Source of the DNA: Lingula anatina
Lineage: Eukaryota; Brachiopoda; Lingulata; Lingulida; Lingulidae
Length of the DNA: 64,000 nucleotides
Assembly: GCF_001039355.2 (NCBI RefSeq)
Contig: NW_019775450.1
Location: forward strand, 291,537 to 355,536
Direction of reading: 5' to 3'
Shown: positions 49,057 through 62,400 of the stretch, piece by piece
Layout: the number at the start of each line of letters is the position of its first letter
Position numbering within the stretch: the stretch's first letter is position 1
Notes under the pieces: model-generated
Databases searched by the model: none
What the model saw: only the letters and a program-made list of their open reading frames with translations
What the model was told of the DNA's origin: nothing
Translations under genes and position numbers: made by a program

Positions 49057-52000
49057 TTTTTTACCCTCAGTAAATTTGAATTTTGTTGTTACAGATTAAG
49101 GTAAATGATTTTTCCCAATGGAAATTCTTTATGGGAATCAATAAAGCAATAAAACATGACAAATAATAGTTATTATGATAAAATATGTAAAAGACAAATG
49201 GGTTTGTAAGTGATTTATAGCATGAGCTTCAGTATATTATGTTTTGTATTTTTCTGATAGCTGGGAAATTAACTGTGGCCAGTACTGTATATGACATATT
49301 TGAGTAAGTGTTGTTGCATGAATTTCGGTCCATGATGTAGTGTATGATATACCTTGCATTTTTCCTTGTAATGACAGTAATGTGTTTTTGAATCATTAAT
49401 ATTTTTCAACTGTCAATCATTATGTAGAGGATAGCTTGTGTGGCAGCCGGGTCCGACAAGACAATATTGTAAAATTATTTATTTAAAAAGATTGCTTCAA
49501 AATCGAATTGAAATTTATTTATTAAGACAAGTTGGTATATTTTACAAACTTTGTGATTTGAACTGGTGGTCTTTCTCATATTTTTATTATTCCATATGCT
49601 ATATTGTATCCCTTTATGTTGAAAGAATATTTACAACTGTTGCATAAATTATTTTGAAATTTACATATGATTGTGTCAGTGTTTTATTATGTCTATAATT
49701 GTAAAATTATCATTATTATAAATTTATAATTAGGAATTTAAAAATCACATTTCTTGTCATTGCCACACTTTTTGAAATTAGACATTGTTTATTAATTTTC
49801 ATATTTTTGTAATACACAAACACATTAGAAATACTTTTATTTTCATAAGTGTCTTCACCATGCTTAAGGTTAACAATCTCTAGAGCACTGTGCTAAAAAC
49901 ACTAAACCACTGGTCTTTGATGTGTTACCAGAAAGAAAACGGAAACAAAGTTTTTAATTGTTTGCATTTTCACCAGATCCTAAAGAAAAAAAAAAAAAAA
50001 AGAAAAAAACTTTCTTTTAATTGAAGAATAATGTAAAGTCACAGTTGGGCCACATATTACATACCATTTGGTTGTGTAATATTCATTTTCTTCTGACCTG
50101 TTAAATCACTGCCTTGGGCCAGTGGTTTCTTATGCAGTCACGTACCTTGCCTGCCTAAACTAATATTTAAAACTATCTGGCTTTACCACAAAGACAGCTA
50201 CAAGTTAAGTAATACCTATATTTTAAAATAACTTGTTCATGATACATTACACGGTGAATTAAAACGTGGCAAATGCGGTAGAGTAGTGGTCAATGGACCG
50301 AGAAAATGACCAATTGACCATGACAGTCACTCTGACTACGGGATATTTCTTTGCCCCAGGCTACTGTTACAGTAATACTTATAACTTTGTAGTTCTATTG
50401 AAATTTGAAGGGTCTCATACAAACTGAAATGCATAACTGAAAGGCTAACAGAGATTATTTGCGTAGGCATGTGAAAAAATGTTGAACAGTAATTTTTGGC
50501 TTAATATAGCTATGTATTTTCATGATTATTTGGACTAAAACCTCACTCTAAATGTACCAACATGTATCCTTGTGCCTACCTGATTCTAAGAGGTATTCTT
50601 ATAACAAGTGGGGACTTTCTTTATGGAGTCACAGAATTCTGAGATTGTAAATTCAAATCCGACAGATGCCGAGATTCATCAACTTGAAGATGTAATGTGT
50701 GGTCCAATGCCAAATTTGTACAGATTTTGTAGTATGTGCTTATTTATTTCCTTAGTCTACTAAAAGGTTGTGATAAGTTATAAAAGTTCCATGTTTTGTT
50801 TGAGATCTTAATAAAAACTACTGAAACAGACTTCTTATACACTTGTGGGTTTTGCATGCTGAGCATGGATGTGTATTTACAATAATAATATTTATTTTTG
50901 ATGGACCCGTCCTGTACAGTTATTTGACTCCCAGACATTTGATCTCATTTGGTTTTCATTCTATGCCTGATTTGCTGACCAGTGGGCAGTTTATTTAATT
51001 GAAGAATAATATTATACCTAAACAAAATGCTTTCTTCTTTGCCTATATACGTATTCATGCTGCAGATTGTGCTGTGTTAATGAATGTTTTAAATTTTAAT
51101 AGGATTCTGAAATTATGAAATTGAGAATATTAAGAAATGCAGAGAAATGCATCTTAAGTTTGGAATGTTTAGTGAAACTTTATTTTGAAAAGACATTTCT
51201 GTTTATAGACATTGGTTTCAATGTCATATGGCTTGAATTATGTACATATGAATAATCACTGACAGATGTAAGATTTTGGTAGGTGGGAGGTCACAATGAT
51301 ATACAAAAATATAACATTTTTGGAAGAAAACAATTTTACAATTATGTAGGGCATGTTGATAAAAACGCCTGGTTTTGTCTTGTTTTGATTACGAATTGTA
51401 CTTTTTTTTTTTTTGAGGGTGGGGAAGGGGTCCTCTGAAACTGAAGAGGGTGGCATGTGCCACTCAGCTGATGAGTTTCACATTGGTAAGTATTTTATAG
51501 ATGTTTTGTTAATTCAGCTCTCCTGTCAACAGCAGAAATATTTCTACACCTGTTTATAATTGATCACTGACCAAATACAAAGAGCTTCGTAGTGAAAAAC
51601 ACATTTAGGGGATGATTTAATCCCTAGATACCAGATCAAATTTAATGGTATCACAATTTACCCAATTTGGTGAATTTAAAGATTGATCTAAAGCTGATTC
51701 AGTTACCATAAAATATGATGCAAATTATTATTGTCAGGAAAGGAGCAGCACCTATTAAATTTATGAATGATGAGTTTTTCATGTTGGGCGTCACTTCTCC
51801 ACTGGAGAGAAATGTAACAAGTGACTGTTTAAGAATTAAATGCTTTTTCTTCTTGAATGTTATTCTTGAATTGTGACATTTGTGAAAAGCATGTCAATAG
51901 AAGTGTGTCTCTTTCACACTGACCACGCAAGCATATCCCTAGCAGCACGTAATTGAAAAGTATGACTCCGTTTCATGCTTTAACGACTCTCTTTCATAAC

Positions 52001-52101
52001 AGCAATAATAAACCCTGGCGATTTGTATACAAATATTATATGTGTAATTGCTATTCACAGCATGTTTGGTTTATGTTTCCTTTCAGCAGACGACAATGCT
52101 G
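49057..52101. other. ERCC5 3' UTR and intergenic DNA
   Basis: AATAAA at 49140-49145 is the first plausible ERCC5 poly(A) signal. The remaining 2.9 kb is AT-rich; I find no conserved frame, RNA gene or structured repeat in it. Confidence 0.5.
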
Positions 52102-52115
52102 GTTGCTATGGTAAC
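52102..52115. promoter_or_regulatory. RFX X-box GTTGCTATGGTAAC
   Basis: Both half-sites fit RGYAAC perfectly (AGCAAC inverted, 2-bp spacer, GGTAAC). It lies about 150 bp before a good donor (52263) of a probable untranslated first exon and is the only such site I noticed in the window. Confidence 0.65.
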
Positions 52116-52149
52116 TGGGATATGGACAAATGAAGAAAAGGTGGCAGTA

Positions 52150-52262
52150 GTGCACTTGTAGCTGTGGTCAGTAGAGTGGAATAGAACTGGTTATCCCATA
52201 TCGACACACGAGGCAGACGGATCACCGGAGTAAAATATATCAACTGATTTTCTCCTATAAAA
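52150..52262 (+). other. Probable 5' untranslated exon of the coiled-coil EF-hand gene
   Basis: Sequence ending ctcctataaaa is followed by gtaagtg at 52263, a strong donor, with no start codon in a long frame. The 5' end is arbitrary. Linking it to the coding exon at 56095 is inferred from strand and position; other untranslated exons may lie between (for example 54990-55080, which ends gaag/gtgaga). Confidence 0.4.
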
Positions 52263-53668
52263 GTAAGTGACACTTGTAGTTTGCAATGGATATGGTTTTG
52301 TAATGTTTAAGTTTGAATTTTATTTTAATTTTGTGAGTTCTCAGTCCTGAAAATTTGATAATGTAAATAAGTTTTGTTACAATCTCAGGAAGATGATTAT
52401 TTCAACACTGCTAGGGGTTGTAATACGTACAGCATACTGGACTTTTTGCTTGAGTAATGAAAGGTTTTTTTAAAGCTAAGTGATTCTAAACAGTGCCTAA
52501 ACCCCTTTCTTATAAATAAATAAGGCTTCCATGTAAATTATAATACAAATGTGTCCACACTTAGCCATGAATGCTTGAGGGGGGGGGGGGGGGGGCATTG
52601 TGATGTGAGGTAAAGATGAGGGTGTTTCTAGATTTTTAAGAAATGTAATTAGATTCAAAATGATTTTTTAATTCTTGTTAGTTATACTTAATTTTCTAAG
52701 ACTACCTGTAGTTATAAATTCACTATATATATATATATATATTGCAATAAGGAATTGAACAAGCCTGAGTATAAATGCCTAGATATTTGCAGTTCAACTC
52801 CTAAAATAACAAGCAGTGCCAATGTTCCATTCATTTACTATTTTACTTGGTGATTTTGACTTTCATGGCACATGTTATAAATAAATGAAATACCACCTAG
52901 ACGGAAACTTGACACATGTAACGTCTAAACAGGAATTTGAGTGTTTGGGAGGAGGGATCAGTTCTAGGAGAAGGTTATGAATTTTTTCTTTGATATACAT
53001 GTAAGTTGGGGCATTGAGGATTTTTTAATGTGGTTTTTATAGTGTGAGGATGATGTTCATTTATCACGGATTGTTAGCATTGAAATTCAAAGAAGTTTAT
53101 ATATTGGATAAAGTAAAGGGGGGTATGTTATTGTAAAGTGATTAGAGATTTAAAGGCTAAGAAATCTTTTTTCTTGCTGTGCATACATGTACATTGTGGG
53201 TTTATGTCTCGACTTCTTAGAAATCTGATTTGTACCATTAGGGTAGACTCCTAATTATTTTCATTTTCTTTCTGTCTTTTTAACATGGGTTTGAAAATCA
53301 TAATTACATATGATCTAGCATCAAACACAAGCAGTTTGAGAAAACATATATACACAGTTTACTTAATTGTCAATGATCATTTTGTAGATAATTTTTTTTT
53401 TCATTTTTTCAAAAGAATTGTAACTCTTCATAAAGTTCTTTTTTTTTTTACATTATTAAAATTTGCAATATATTCAATTGTTACTTTGATAGAAAATATA
53501 TAATATCACCGCAGTCATATAGTGTGAGTGTGAATTATATGTAGCTTATTATAGGCTATAAGTTGACTTTGGACTCTCAGCATGATTTCTGAAAGAGAAA
53601 GGGACAGAGAGAGTAAGCAGTCCATAAACTAAATTTGGCAATACTGGGGGATTTGAGTCGAATGTTTC

Positions 53669-53670
<2 letters not shown>

Positions 53671-53711
<41 letters not shown>
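53671..53711. repeat. (GT)n microsatellite
   Basis: About 20 uninterrupted TG dinucleotides. Confidence 0.95.
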
Positions 53712-53714
<3 letters not shown>

Positions 53715-53802
53715 ATGAAAAATTTGGCTTTTGTTGAAAAAAGGAAAGGCTGGGCTGTAAGTCGCGGGCTCTGCTCTTATACATATAACTGTTGTACATG
53801 TA

Positions 53803-53862
53803 CAGGGACGGATCCAGAGATATTTTCCGGAAGACCCAGAAGACGGCCTAAATCCGCCCCTG
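53803..53862. mobile_element. 60-bp hAT-like miniature element
   Basis: Ends cagggacggatccag and (inverted) caggggcggattta; inner block gaagacccagaagacggcct is shared with the element at 58310-58475. Flanks share atgta, a weak target-site duplication. Confidence 0.6.
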
Positions 53863-54085
53863 ATGTATGCATTGAGCATAGTAGCCATTGTAAAGCTAGT
53901 GTTACAAAAACTCAGAAAAGAGAAGAGGTCATTTAGGGCATGTTTTTAGGTGAACAAGAGACAAAAACATTGATGTTTCATTTCATAAAGTGAGCAAATA
54001 TTTTTGAACCTTACTCTAAGAACATAAAGGGATTGCAAAACGTATTTTGGCCTGAAGGAAAAATGATGTAGAAAGTGCCAAATAG

Positions 54086-54206
54086 ACACCCTGAGCTTCA
54101 GAGATAACTTGACACTAACCTCTTCACTATAGCCTATCTTCATCGTGTCAACTTAGAGGTAACTTGTGAAGAGGTTAGTGTCAAGTTATCTCTGAAGCTC
54201 AGGGTG
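54086..54206. mobile_element. Foldback element with 41-bp perfect inverted arms
   Basis: Arms 54087-54127 and 54166-54206 are exact reverse complements (caccctgagcttcagagata...). The loop is 38 bp. Flanking direct repeats caaatag at 54079-54085 and 54207-54213 look like a 7-bp target-site duplication. Part of the element recurs, inverted, at 25507-25580. Confidence 0.85.
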
Positions 54207-56094
54207 CAAATAGATGGAAACTTTTTGTTTTAACAAGACTTCTTATAACAAATTATTTTCTGACACTATTAAAACTGCAATATTTGTCTAAGTTCTGATA
54301 AAAACATTTTTCACACATAAATTGACTCAGAAAAAAAAGAAGAAAAAACTTGAGTAGAAAGACACCTCTCGTTTCAAGTCAATATTTAATTGCCCTATTT
54401 TTCTTGACTTTTACAGATGAAGACAGTTTTTATGCAGCAAATTATCTCATATATCCAGTCAACAACATGATTCGATGTGATAAAGACATTTAGGTTAAGA
54501 CGCTACCATTGCTGAAAGGTCTTGAGCTTTATTTATTCATTTGTAACCAGGGACATAGACAAGATGATCTTGAGGGGTGTTTGATTTTGAAACCACCTCA
54601 GTAACTGTTAGTGCTACCGAATCTGATCTCTTCCTGTAGTTTCTCATGCAGTCCCATAAAGCTTAAGATATCAGCCTTCCATTGGTAATATTTTCATATT
54701 TTTTCTCACAAAAAAGCATCTTTAGTATTTGAAATCCCACTCAGTGAGGGTTTGATCCCCCCCCCCCCAAACTTTCAAAACTGCCTTGGAAACCGCCCGG
54801 GGTGCATATTATGCAGCATTACAAGTGATAAGTAGTTACATGATATTAAACCAATGACGGGCTTTACTATGTACAGAAACAGGTGTGTGCGTAGAGCAGC
54901 TCATTGCGGTTACGTTTGTTTTCATGTGTTACTTGCGTGATAGCAATGTTAAAAAATTTTAAGATCTATACTGATATCTTGTACTTCTAGGGTCCTTTTT
55001 ACAGCAATAAAGAATTGACTGGGTTTTGGAAGTCAAAGGAAGGATTCTGTCACACATTTTCTATATGCTACATGTTGAAGGTGAGATTTTCTTTATTTAT
55101 TAAATCTGTTACAGGGTAATGGCTCCATCTTTTCAATTGGGGAAAAATCAATCTTTCCTATACATAACTTTGGAATCATTAAAAAACATACTCTTTATAG
55201 CAGTATTGGTACTTTTACTATATAGAACTGAACGATTTGGTAGAGTGCCTTTCAATTTTGTTGCTACAACTTAATAGTATTGTTGTTATTTGAATAATTT
55301 ATGACTTCAAAAAATACACTATATGCAAATTTCACAATTTTCCCAATTGAAAACATCCAGTCATTACTGAAGTTATAATGCCATTACCCTTCAAACTCTC
55401 TTTCTCATACTTGAATGCAATTCATGGACACAGCTAGGACTCTTCTCCTCCCTCTCCAGTAAAATCTGGCTGTTGAATTCCATTAAAGTTCTGCAGTTAA
55501 ATGTCAAAGTCCATAAAGATGATGTTTTTAAAGTGTTTTTTTTTTATAAATGTGTTCACAGAGTGTTCAGACAGAGTGATTTAATACAGGAAATTTGGGT
55601 CTTAAATTCACATCATCATTGACCTGAAATTACAGGTTTAATTGAGAATCTGACTTGTTACAGTTTGTTCATCGGAAAACAAAAGTTGGACCAATTCTCA
55701 GTCTAAGATATTACTAGTCTCAATGCAGCTGTGTTGATAGAGTAATGTCAGTTGATATAGATCACAAAGAAAAAAGAGAAAGTTAAATGCCATCCATTAA
55801 ATCAAGCTGAATGTCGTAACTGGGTGGGGATTATATTTCCAGATGGCAATCAAGTTGCTTTTAAAGAGCTTTTTCCACCATATCAAGATGCGTTGTTGTA
55901 AGAAACCGTTCAAGAATGACTTTATCATTAATCATTGTTCATACAATTTTCACAGTCAGGATTTGTCGTGCAGCTGTAACAGGTGCTGATACATTTGTAG
56001 CGAGCCCTTGAACAGCTTGTTGTAACGTAACTTTTGACATTGAAATATCAGTAGGAGTTAACTTACTGGTTCTGAATATATTTACTTCTTCCAG

Positions 56095-56121
56095 ATGTTT
56101 ACTGAAAAATTTAACAACTAG
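56095..56121 (+). promoter_or_regulatory. Short upstream ORF before the EF-hand gene start
   Basis: The coding exon begins right after ccag with ATG TTT ACT ... TAG, an 8-codon frame ending 9 bases before the main ATG at 56131. It could reduce or modulate translation of the main frame. Confidence 0.4.
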
Positions 56122-56130
56122 CAAGTTCAG

Positions 56131-56412
56131 ATGGCCATGACAGCACCACCAGGACAAGCAGATAGAAAACAGGGATCAGGATTTGTAACTCAGCACGTAA
56201 ACCACAGCATGGCCCCAAGTACTAGCAGTTCCAGACCTACTCGGGTGAGTACTCAATTCTATACAAAAGCCATACAGATTGTATAAGCAATGCCTTATTG
56301 AATATTTACAACTGACAACTGGATAATTTCACCAGCTTATCTGCATTATTAATATTAACAATATTTAATTTTATAAAGAAAATATTTTGCAAACATTAAC
56401 AAAAGGCTTTAC

Positions 56413-56451
<39 letters not shown>

Positions 56452-59400
56452 TTTTTGCTGCTTTGGTTGCCTGTTATGTAAGATCAGTCATTATTTGTGA
56501 CATGATTAATATTAATTTGTCTTGATGTAAATACTGGTATATGGTAATAAGATTTTTTTGAGTTTGCAAGATTTTGCATAATGCTTGTTTGCTATTTAAA
56601 AAGATAATAAAATTAATATGGGGTTATTGACCACCCTACTTTTCAGCTCAATGTGTTTGGTTTGATTTTTCAGTGAACCAGTGCTGCTTGCTTTGCTAAG
56701 TTTTTTCTAGGTAATTAAGTGATTAATTTATTTGTATGTAGACATTAGTAAATTTAGCTGCTTTAGCTGGTTTGGCTTCTTTAGACCTTTTTTGCAAGCT
56801 GGCACTTTGATATGCACATAGCTTATTTTTGTTTATGTATTATTCTTTATTTCCACTTATACCACTAGCTAGACTAACATAATATGAACCGTAGAATAGG
56901 TATAGAACAATATATTTGAGATAGAGCAGTGCACTGAATAAGTAATAACATTTGATTAAATTTTTGATATATATTAAGATTAAATAACTGGTCATTAACT
57001 GATTATAAGTTTTGAATGATTACATGTAACAATGAGACAAAGATGAAAAATAAAGTGAGTTTTCAGAAATCATCACAAAGGCTGCAAAAGGCAATGCAAG
57101 CCCAAGCTTTTCACAAAGGTTATATATACCGAGTTTAGATAATACACCTGTAGAATGATATTCTAGTATATTTTTCCATAGTGTCATTTTTTTATTAGCA
57201 ATACTCATCAATCATTAGTTTCTAGAATGTAGATTGTGTTAGTTGAGATGATGTCACACCCAGTCACAATGCTCACCTTTCACTTTATTGGCATCTTTTC
57301 TGTTTTTATACACATACATTTCTTATCAAAATTCATGATACAAATTTGTATGTATATGAAGTAACAGTTTAATGTAGCAGGAAAAACAATAACTGTTTAC
57401 AGTACAGGCCTAAACTTTAACTTATAAAATATGGTAGGTTAATGTTTATATGAAGAGACATTTTAAATGAGACACAATGCTAAATCTCTCCCATTATATA
57501 ACATGAATACAGTCTATTTCTTAACAGTGTAATGCAAACAGAACCGTAGACTCATGTATGTACATGTAAGTTGTATTCTTTCCAAAGTAATTCTTTAGTT
57601 ATCTGGTTTATAAAAATCTCTTGGCCAAAATAAATTTTCTAACCATTGAAAAAAAATTATTTTTATGATAATGCATAGAAAATATATATATAAAGATTTG
57701 ATCATTATTTCCAGAGGCAAAACAAAATGGCAGGTGTGATATTTGACAGGGTCAACCTGCAGGAGCTGAAGGATGGTATTGACAGCCTGTTTGTGGTGCT
57801 GGGAGAGATCATGGAGATGGCTCAGACAGATATCAAAGCTACAAGTGAGCCGCATCAGTTCCTTATGGATAAACTGCATGACGTAGTGAGTACTCTCCCC
57901 TCCCCCCACCGTCCATCTCTCCCTTCCACTCTTTCTCTCTTTCTCTCTCTCGCTTGTATAAGAGTTAACTCATCTAATTAATTAATTAATTAATTAATAC
58001 TAATTATTATTAATTAATTTATTTATTTAATTTTTATATACCAACTGTATATACCAATTTTTTCTTACTACAGCATGAGGATCACTGGTCCAGTATCCGT
58101 ACCAAATTCCTCAGAGAAGAGTACATAGGCTATCACCATGGCAACTTTACAAAAGAGGAGACTCATGACCCTGGCAAGATGTTTCTAGATTTTATCCAGC
58201 AGGTAGAGTTCTGTCGGGAGGCAGTGCATGAAAAGGTTGAAGAAGAGCTGAACAGAGAGAAAGAGCTCAAGATGGAAATCAGAAAGTTATTAGGTATTTT
58301 GTTTTAAACCAGGGGTGGATCCAGAGCTATTTTCTGACAGTCTACCAAATTATCTTTGTTGATCCATCCTCCATTTTTGACTGTCTTTGACAGAAAAAAT
58401 AGATACCCGTCAGTGTAAACTTGAATATCTGACCATCTTCCTGAAGACCCAGAAGACGGCCTCAATCTGCCCCTGTTAAATGGTTAGGTCTTGCACAGTA
58501 AAATTTTGTGGGTATGGCAAATAGGGAGATTACATAGTAGGTGATTAAGGTGTCTCCCAGTGCCTATGTTTACCAGACACCTCCGAGGTTGCAGCACTGA
58601 GAGGGTTATTTTTTACATCAGTGTGAGCAAAGAAGGTGTGATTGTAATTCTGCAGTGCCATCATTTTGATCTTTTAAGATGAATGATACTGACTGTTTAA
58701 GCATCTTTTATGGAAAAGTTAACTTTTTAAAGCATGTCATAGGTTTTAGCTTAAAAAATGGTGCACAATATCAATGCTTGACATGCATGTACATGGCATA
58801 TGTAGGCATGAACTATATACCATAGATATGAATACTCCCTGATCCTGATGTTGCTATTAATTGCCCAGGTTTCTTTTATACTGAGAATTTTCAGGGTTAT
58901 AATGGAGAATAATTAACTCACTTTTTTCAGAAAAAAATGCAGAAGTTGAGGCAGAAATCAGAGACACAAAATGGAAGCACAGCCAAGATGTCATAGAACT
59001 CAAAGCTCTACAGAAAAAATATGAACACCTGGAAGAAGTGGTGAAGAAAAAGACAACGGATGTACAAGAGTAAGACAAAAATATTTGTAAATGTGAAACT
59101 TTATAAATTGAATTCACTTTCATTGTTTTTGATAGAAACAGTGCTAAAAATGCAGGGATATAAATTTGTTGTAAAATGTCCCATTTTAACATATGTACAG
59201 GTTGCAGAGAGCTGGAAATGTCCAATTATGGCAGAAAGAGAAGGGAAGACTTTTAGAAAAAGTCTCAGAAAGGTGGGTATTGCTAGTTTTCTCCATAATT
59301 GCAGTGATTTACAGGGCCTGGCTTCAAAACTGGGATATTTTCTCAGCTTAAATAAGAATAATAAAAATAGTTTATCAATTTTTGAGGATAGTAAAGCAAA

Positions 59401-62400
59401 CAAATTTTTTTTATTAGATTTCAAGAATTTTAAAAATTGATAAAACTGTGGATTTTTCAAAAAAAAAAAAAAAAAAAGAAAGAAAGTAAGGATAACCCTG
59501 CAATTCAGGTATTTTAATGCATTTAAATCATACAATCATGTATTTGCAGATGAGAAACTTAAAAAAAAGTTATAGATGCATGATGCTGTTTGTTTTAGAT
59601 TCTTTATTTTTTCAAATGAGTTCATATTAAGTCAGTATTTGTTTCATACTTATTTAGAGAAAAGAAGCTGGAGACAGAGATGATTGAACTAAAACGAGAA
59701 AATTCTTCATTGCTGAGACAGCTCCAGGTATTAAATTACTGTATCACACTCAATTTGATAGTTAATTCATAATGAATAATTTTAAGATAAGCCTGAAAAG
59801 AAATACATGTACATGTACTTACCATGGATGTAAAATTATAATGAAAGTAATAAAACAATTATATAAGAATTGAATGTTTTAAAATATGTTCAAGGTTGTA
59901 TCATTTTCATTTATTATATACATTGGTATTCTGCAAAATTTTTAGCACTCTTTTCAAGACAATCTTATTAAGGCAATCAGTTGTTCAGGGATGAGATTTT
60001 TCCAACTATCAGTGGATTTCAAACATTTTAGAAGCCAAAAATAGCATTGGCCTAGGCAGCCCCCAGGACCCCACACCACATATTGACTTTTTTCACTGAA
60101 TTCCCGTCTCATCCCTGAATGTTATAAAACCTTTCTAAAAGAAGACATATTTTACTTGCAGAATGCAGATGCAGAGTTTAAGAAATATAAAATGGCAGAA
60201 GACAAGAAGAAAGCGTCTGGTGGAGATGGTAAATGTTTGTCTTTAAAAGAGGGTTAAATTGAAGCTGCATCATCAGCTACAGTGGCGGAATGTCAGAGGG
60301 GTCCATGGCCCGTCCTTCGTTTTCTGAAAAATATCACACCAATGGTCCCCTCTTGAAATCACAATATTGACTAGCTGAAAGTGACATAGTTCTATAGCAT
60401 ACCCAATGGTACTGTTGGCCCACTTAAATACCAAAATTTTTCAGAGCCCTTCACTGGGCCACAAACTCCACGCCAAGGGAGGGGGGGGGGGCAGTAGGGT
60501 GTCGGCTTCGCACCCATGGACCCCCCTTCATATAATCCTGGATCTGCCCCTGAGCTAGATGACAGTGAAAAAGGGAGTCTCTGAAATCTTGTAATTTTAT
60601 GTAACTGGGCCTATTTCTATCTAGAATTGGACTAATTATGGCAAAATAATATACTGTTAACATTGATATCGATTGATAGATAACCAGCCAAAGTTTAGCC
60701 TGTTTTTTAAACAATTTTATCTGTTTAGTATTTTATGACTAGTAATAACAGAGGCACTTGATCATAATTATGGACCTATGAAGGCTTTGAGAAGAGCATG
60801 TTTTACACATACTAGTACCTTGAGCATGTCCCAGTTTTCTGTTTTCTTCTTCTTGTTATTACTATTGTTTGTAAATTATTTAATGGAATTTCATACAATT
60901 TCAGAGGCAGAACAAGAAACTGAAGAATTGAAAAGACTTTTATTTACATTACAAAAGGTAACTTAATTGAAGATATTTTATACTTTTATTAACATAATGA
61001 TTATACAGTGTTCATAATTGTGGTAGATGTGCAATGGTTGTGCATTCTGCTGTTTTGACATCCAATTTTTTGTGATAAATCGTGACATTTTTTTCTTACA
61101 GGATGTTCAGAGAACAGAGAGCGAACTTTTTAAGCAACAAAAACACATAATAGGGATTATACAAGGGTTCAAAAAAGATTTCAAGTAAGATATCTTTTTT
61201 AGAATTTTTTTAGAATTTTTTATAATTTTTGCCATCTTCAGTATTGCAGCTGTCATATTCAAATTTTAGTTTCATTATTATCATATGTCAATGAGATTTC
61301 TTTGGTTTTTGAAAAATTTTGAAAACCTTTTATCAGTTGATTTTATATGGTAACTAGCAATTATACATGTTGATGTTTAACTCAAATAGGTTTAAAAACT
61401 CCTTGTTTTGCAGAATAATTGTCTTCATTGTTTTCGACCTGTTAACATTATTTCAACAGTCTTGATATTCAGACATTGATAGATTCCCTTGTATCGTTTT
61501 CAGAGTTTTAATAGAGAGATTCATGTCAGAGAATGGCGGCATCCTTCCCGCAGATGTTCTTAGTCGCCGTGACATTGATGTGATGAGGCAGAGGCTGGAG
61601 AGAGTCATAAGTGCTACTGCTGAAGGGAGGCTGTCGTATCTGTTAGCTGAGTTACCAACACATTATATGGGAATCGACAGAGTAAGGGCCCATGCCCACA
61701 GACACTACAGGCCCATAGCCAGCAATTTCAGAGGGTGGTTCGTTTTCTTAAAAAATTGGACCTTTTACCATAATTTTCTCAAGTACATAGATTAAATTTT
61801 ACGCAGAGTGGACCTTTTCCCAGCAAAAAGGGTGGTTCTTTCAAACCCACCGAACCCCCCCTGGCTACGGGCCTGCACTATCAGTGAATGTGGATCTACC
61901 TAACTCTGCAGGGATTCTTGCTGAGTGCAATCAACTTAATTGAATGACATGCCTCCTGGTTTTGAGTAGAATATAAAAAAAAAAAGAAAAAAAAACTGGT
62001 TGGAGGCATGTCATTCAGTTTAGTTGACTGCACTCAGCAAGAGTCCCCCACAGAGTTTGATTGATCTCTGTTGACAGATGGTGTCAATCGGAATGGAATC
62101 TAAGGTTATGCTATAGCGGGGGGTGGGGGCACAAAAGTCACATGCCCCCCCCCCACCCTTATCTTTGGCAGTACATGTACCCCTTCTCCCTCTAAAAAAC
62201 ACAGTATAACTAGTGAAGGAGATGACTTGAACTGAAAATATTTTGAGCTATTTTAATACATTGTTACCTAGATATCATTATATAATAATAATAATATAAA
62301 GATTTCACATTTTATCTATTTATCAGATTTTATCAACTACATGTAACTCTAACTTATAATTATTGTTGAAGATGATGACTGGACTTTTTTCTGGAAATTA

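Larger units (their letters stand above)
52263..56094. other. Long 5' intron / intergenic stretch with repeats
   Basis: No coding frame. Holds a polyG run (52578-52595), (GT)n at 53671-53711, a 60-bp hAT-like element (53803-53862), the foldback at 54086-54206, and a polyC run near 54760. Confidence 0.5.
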
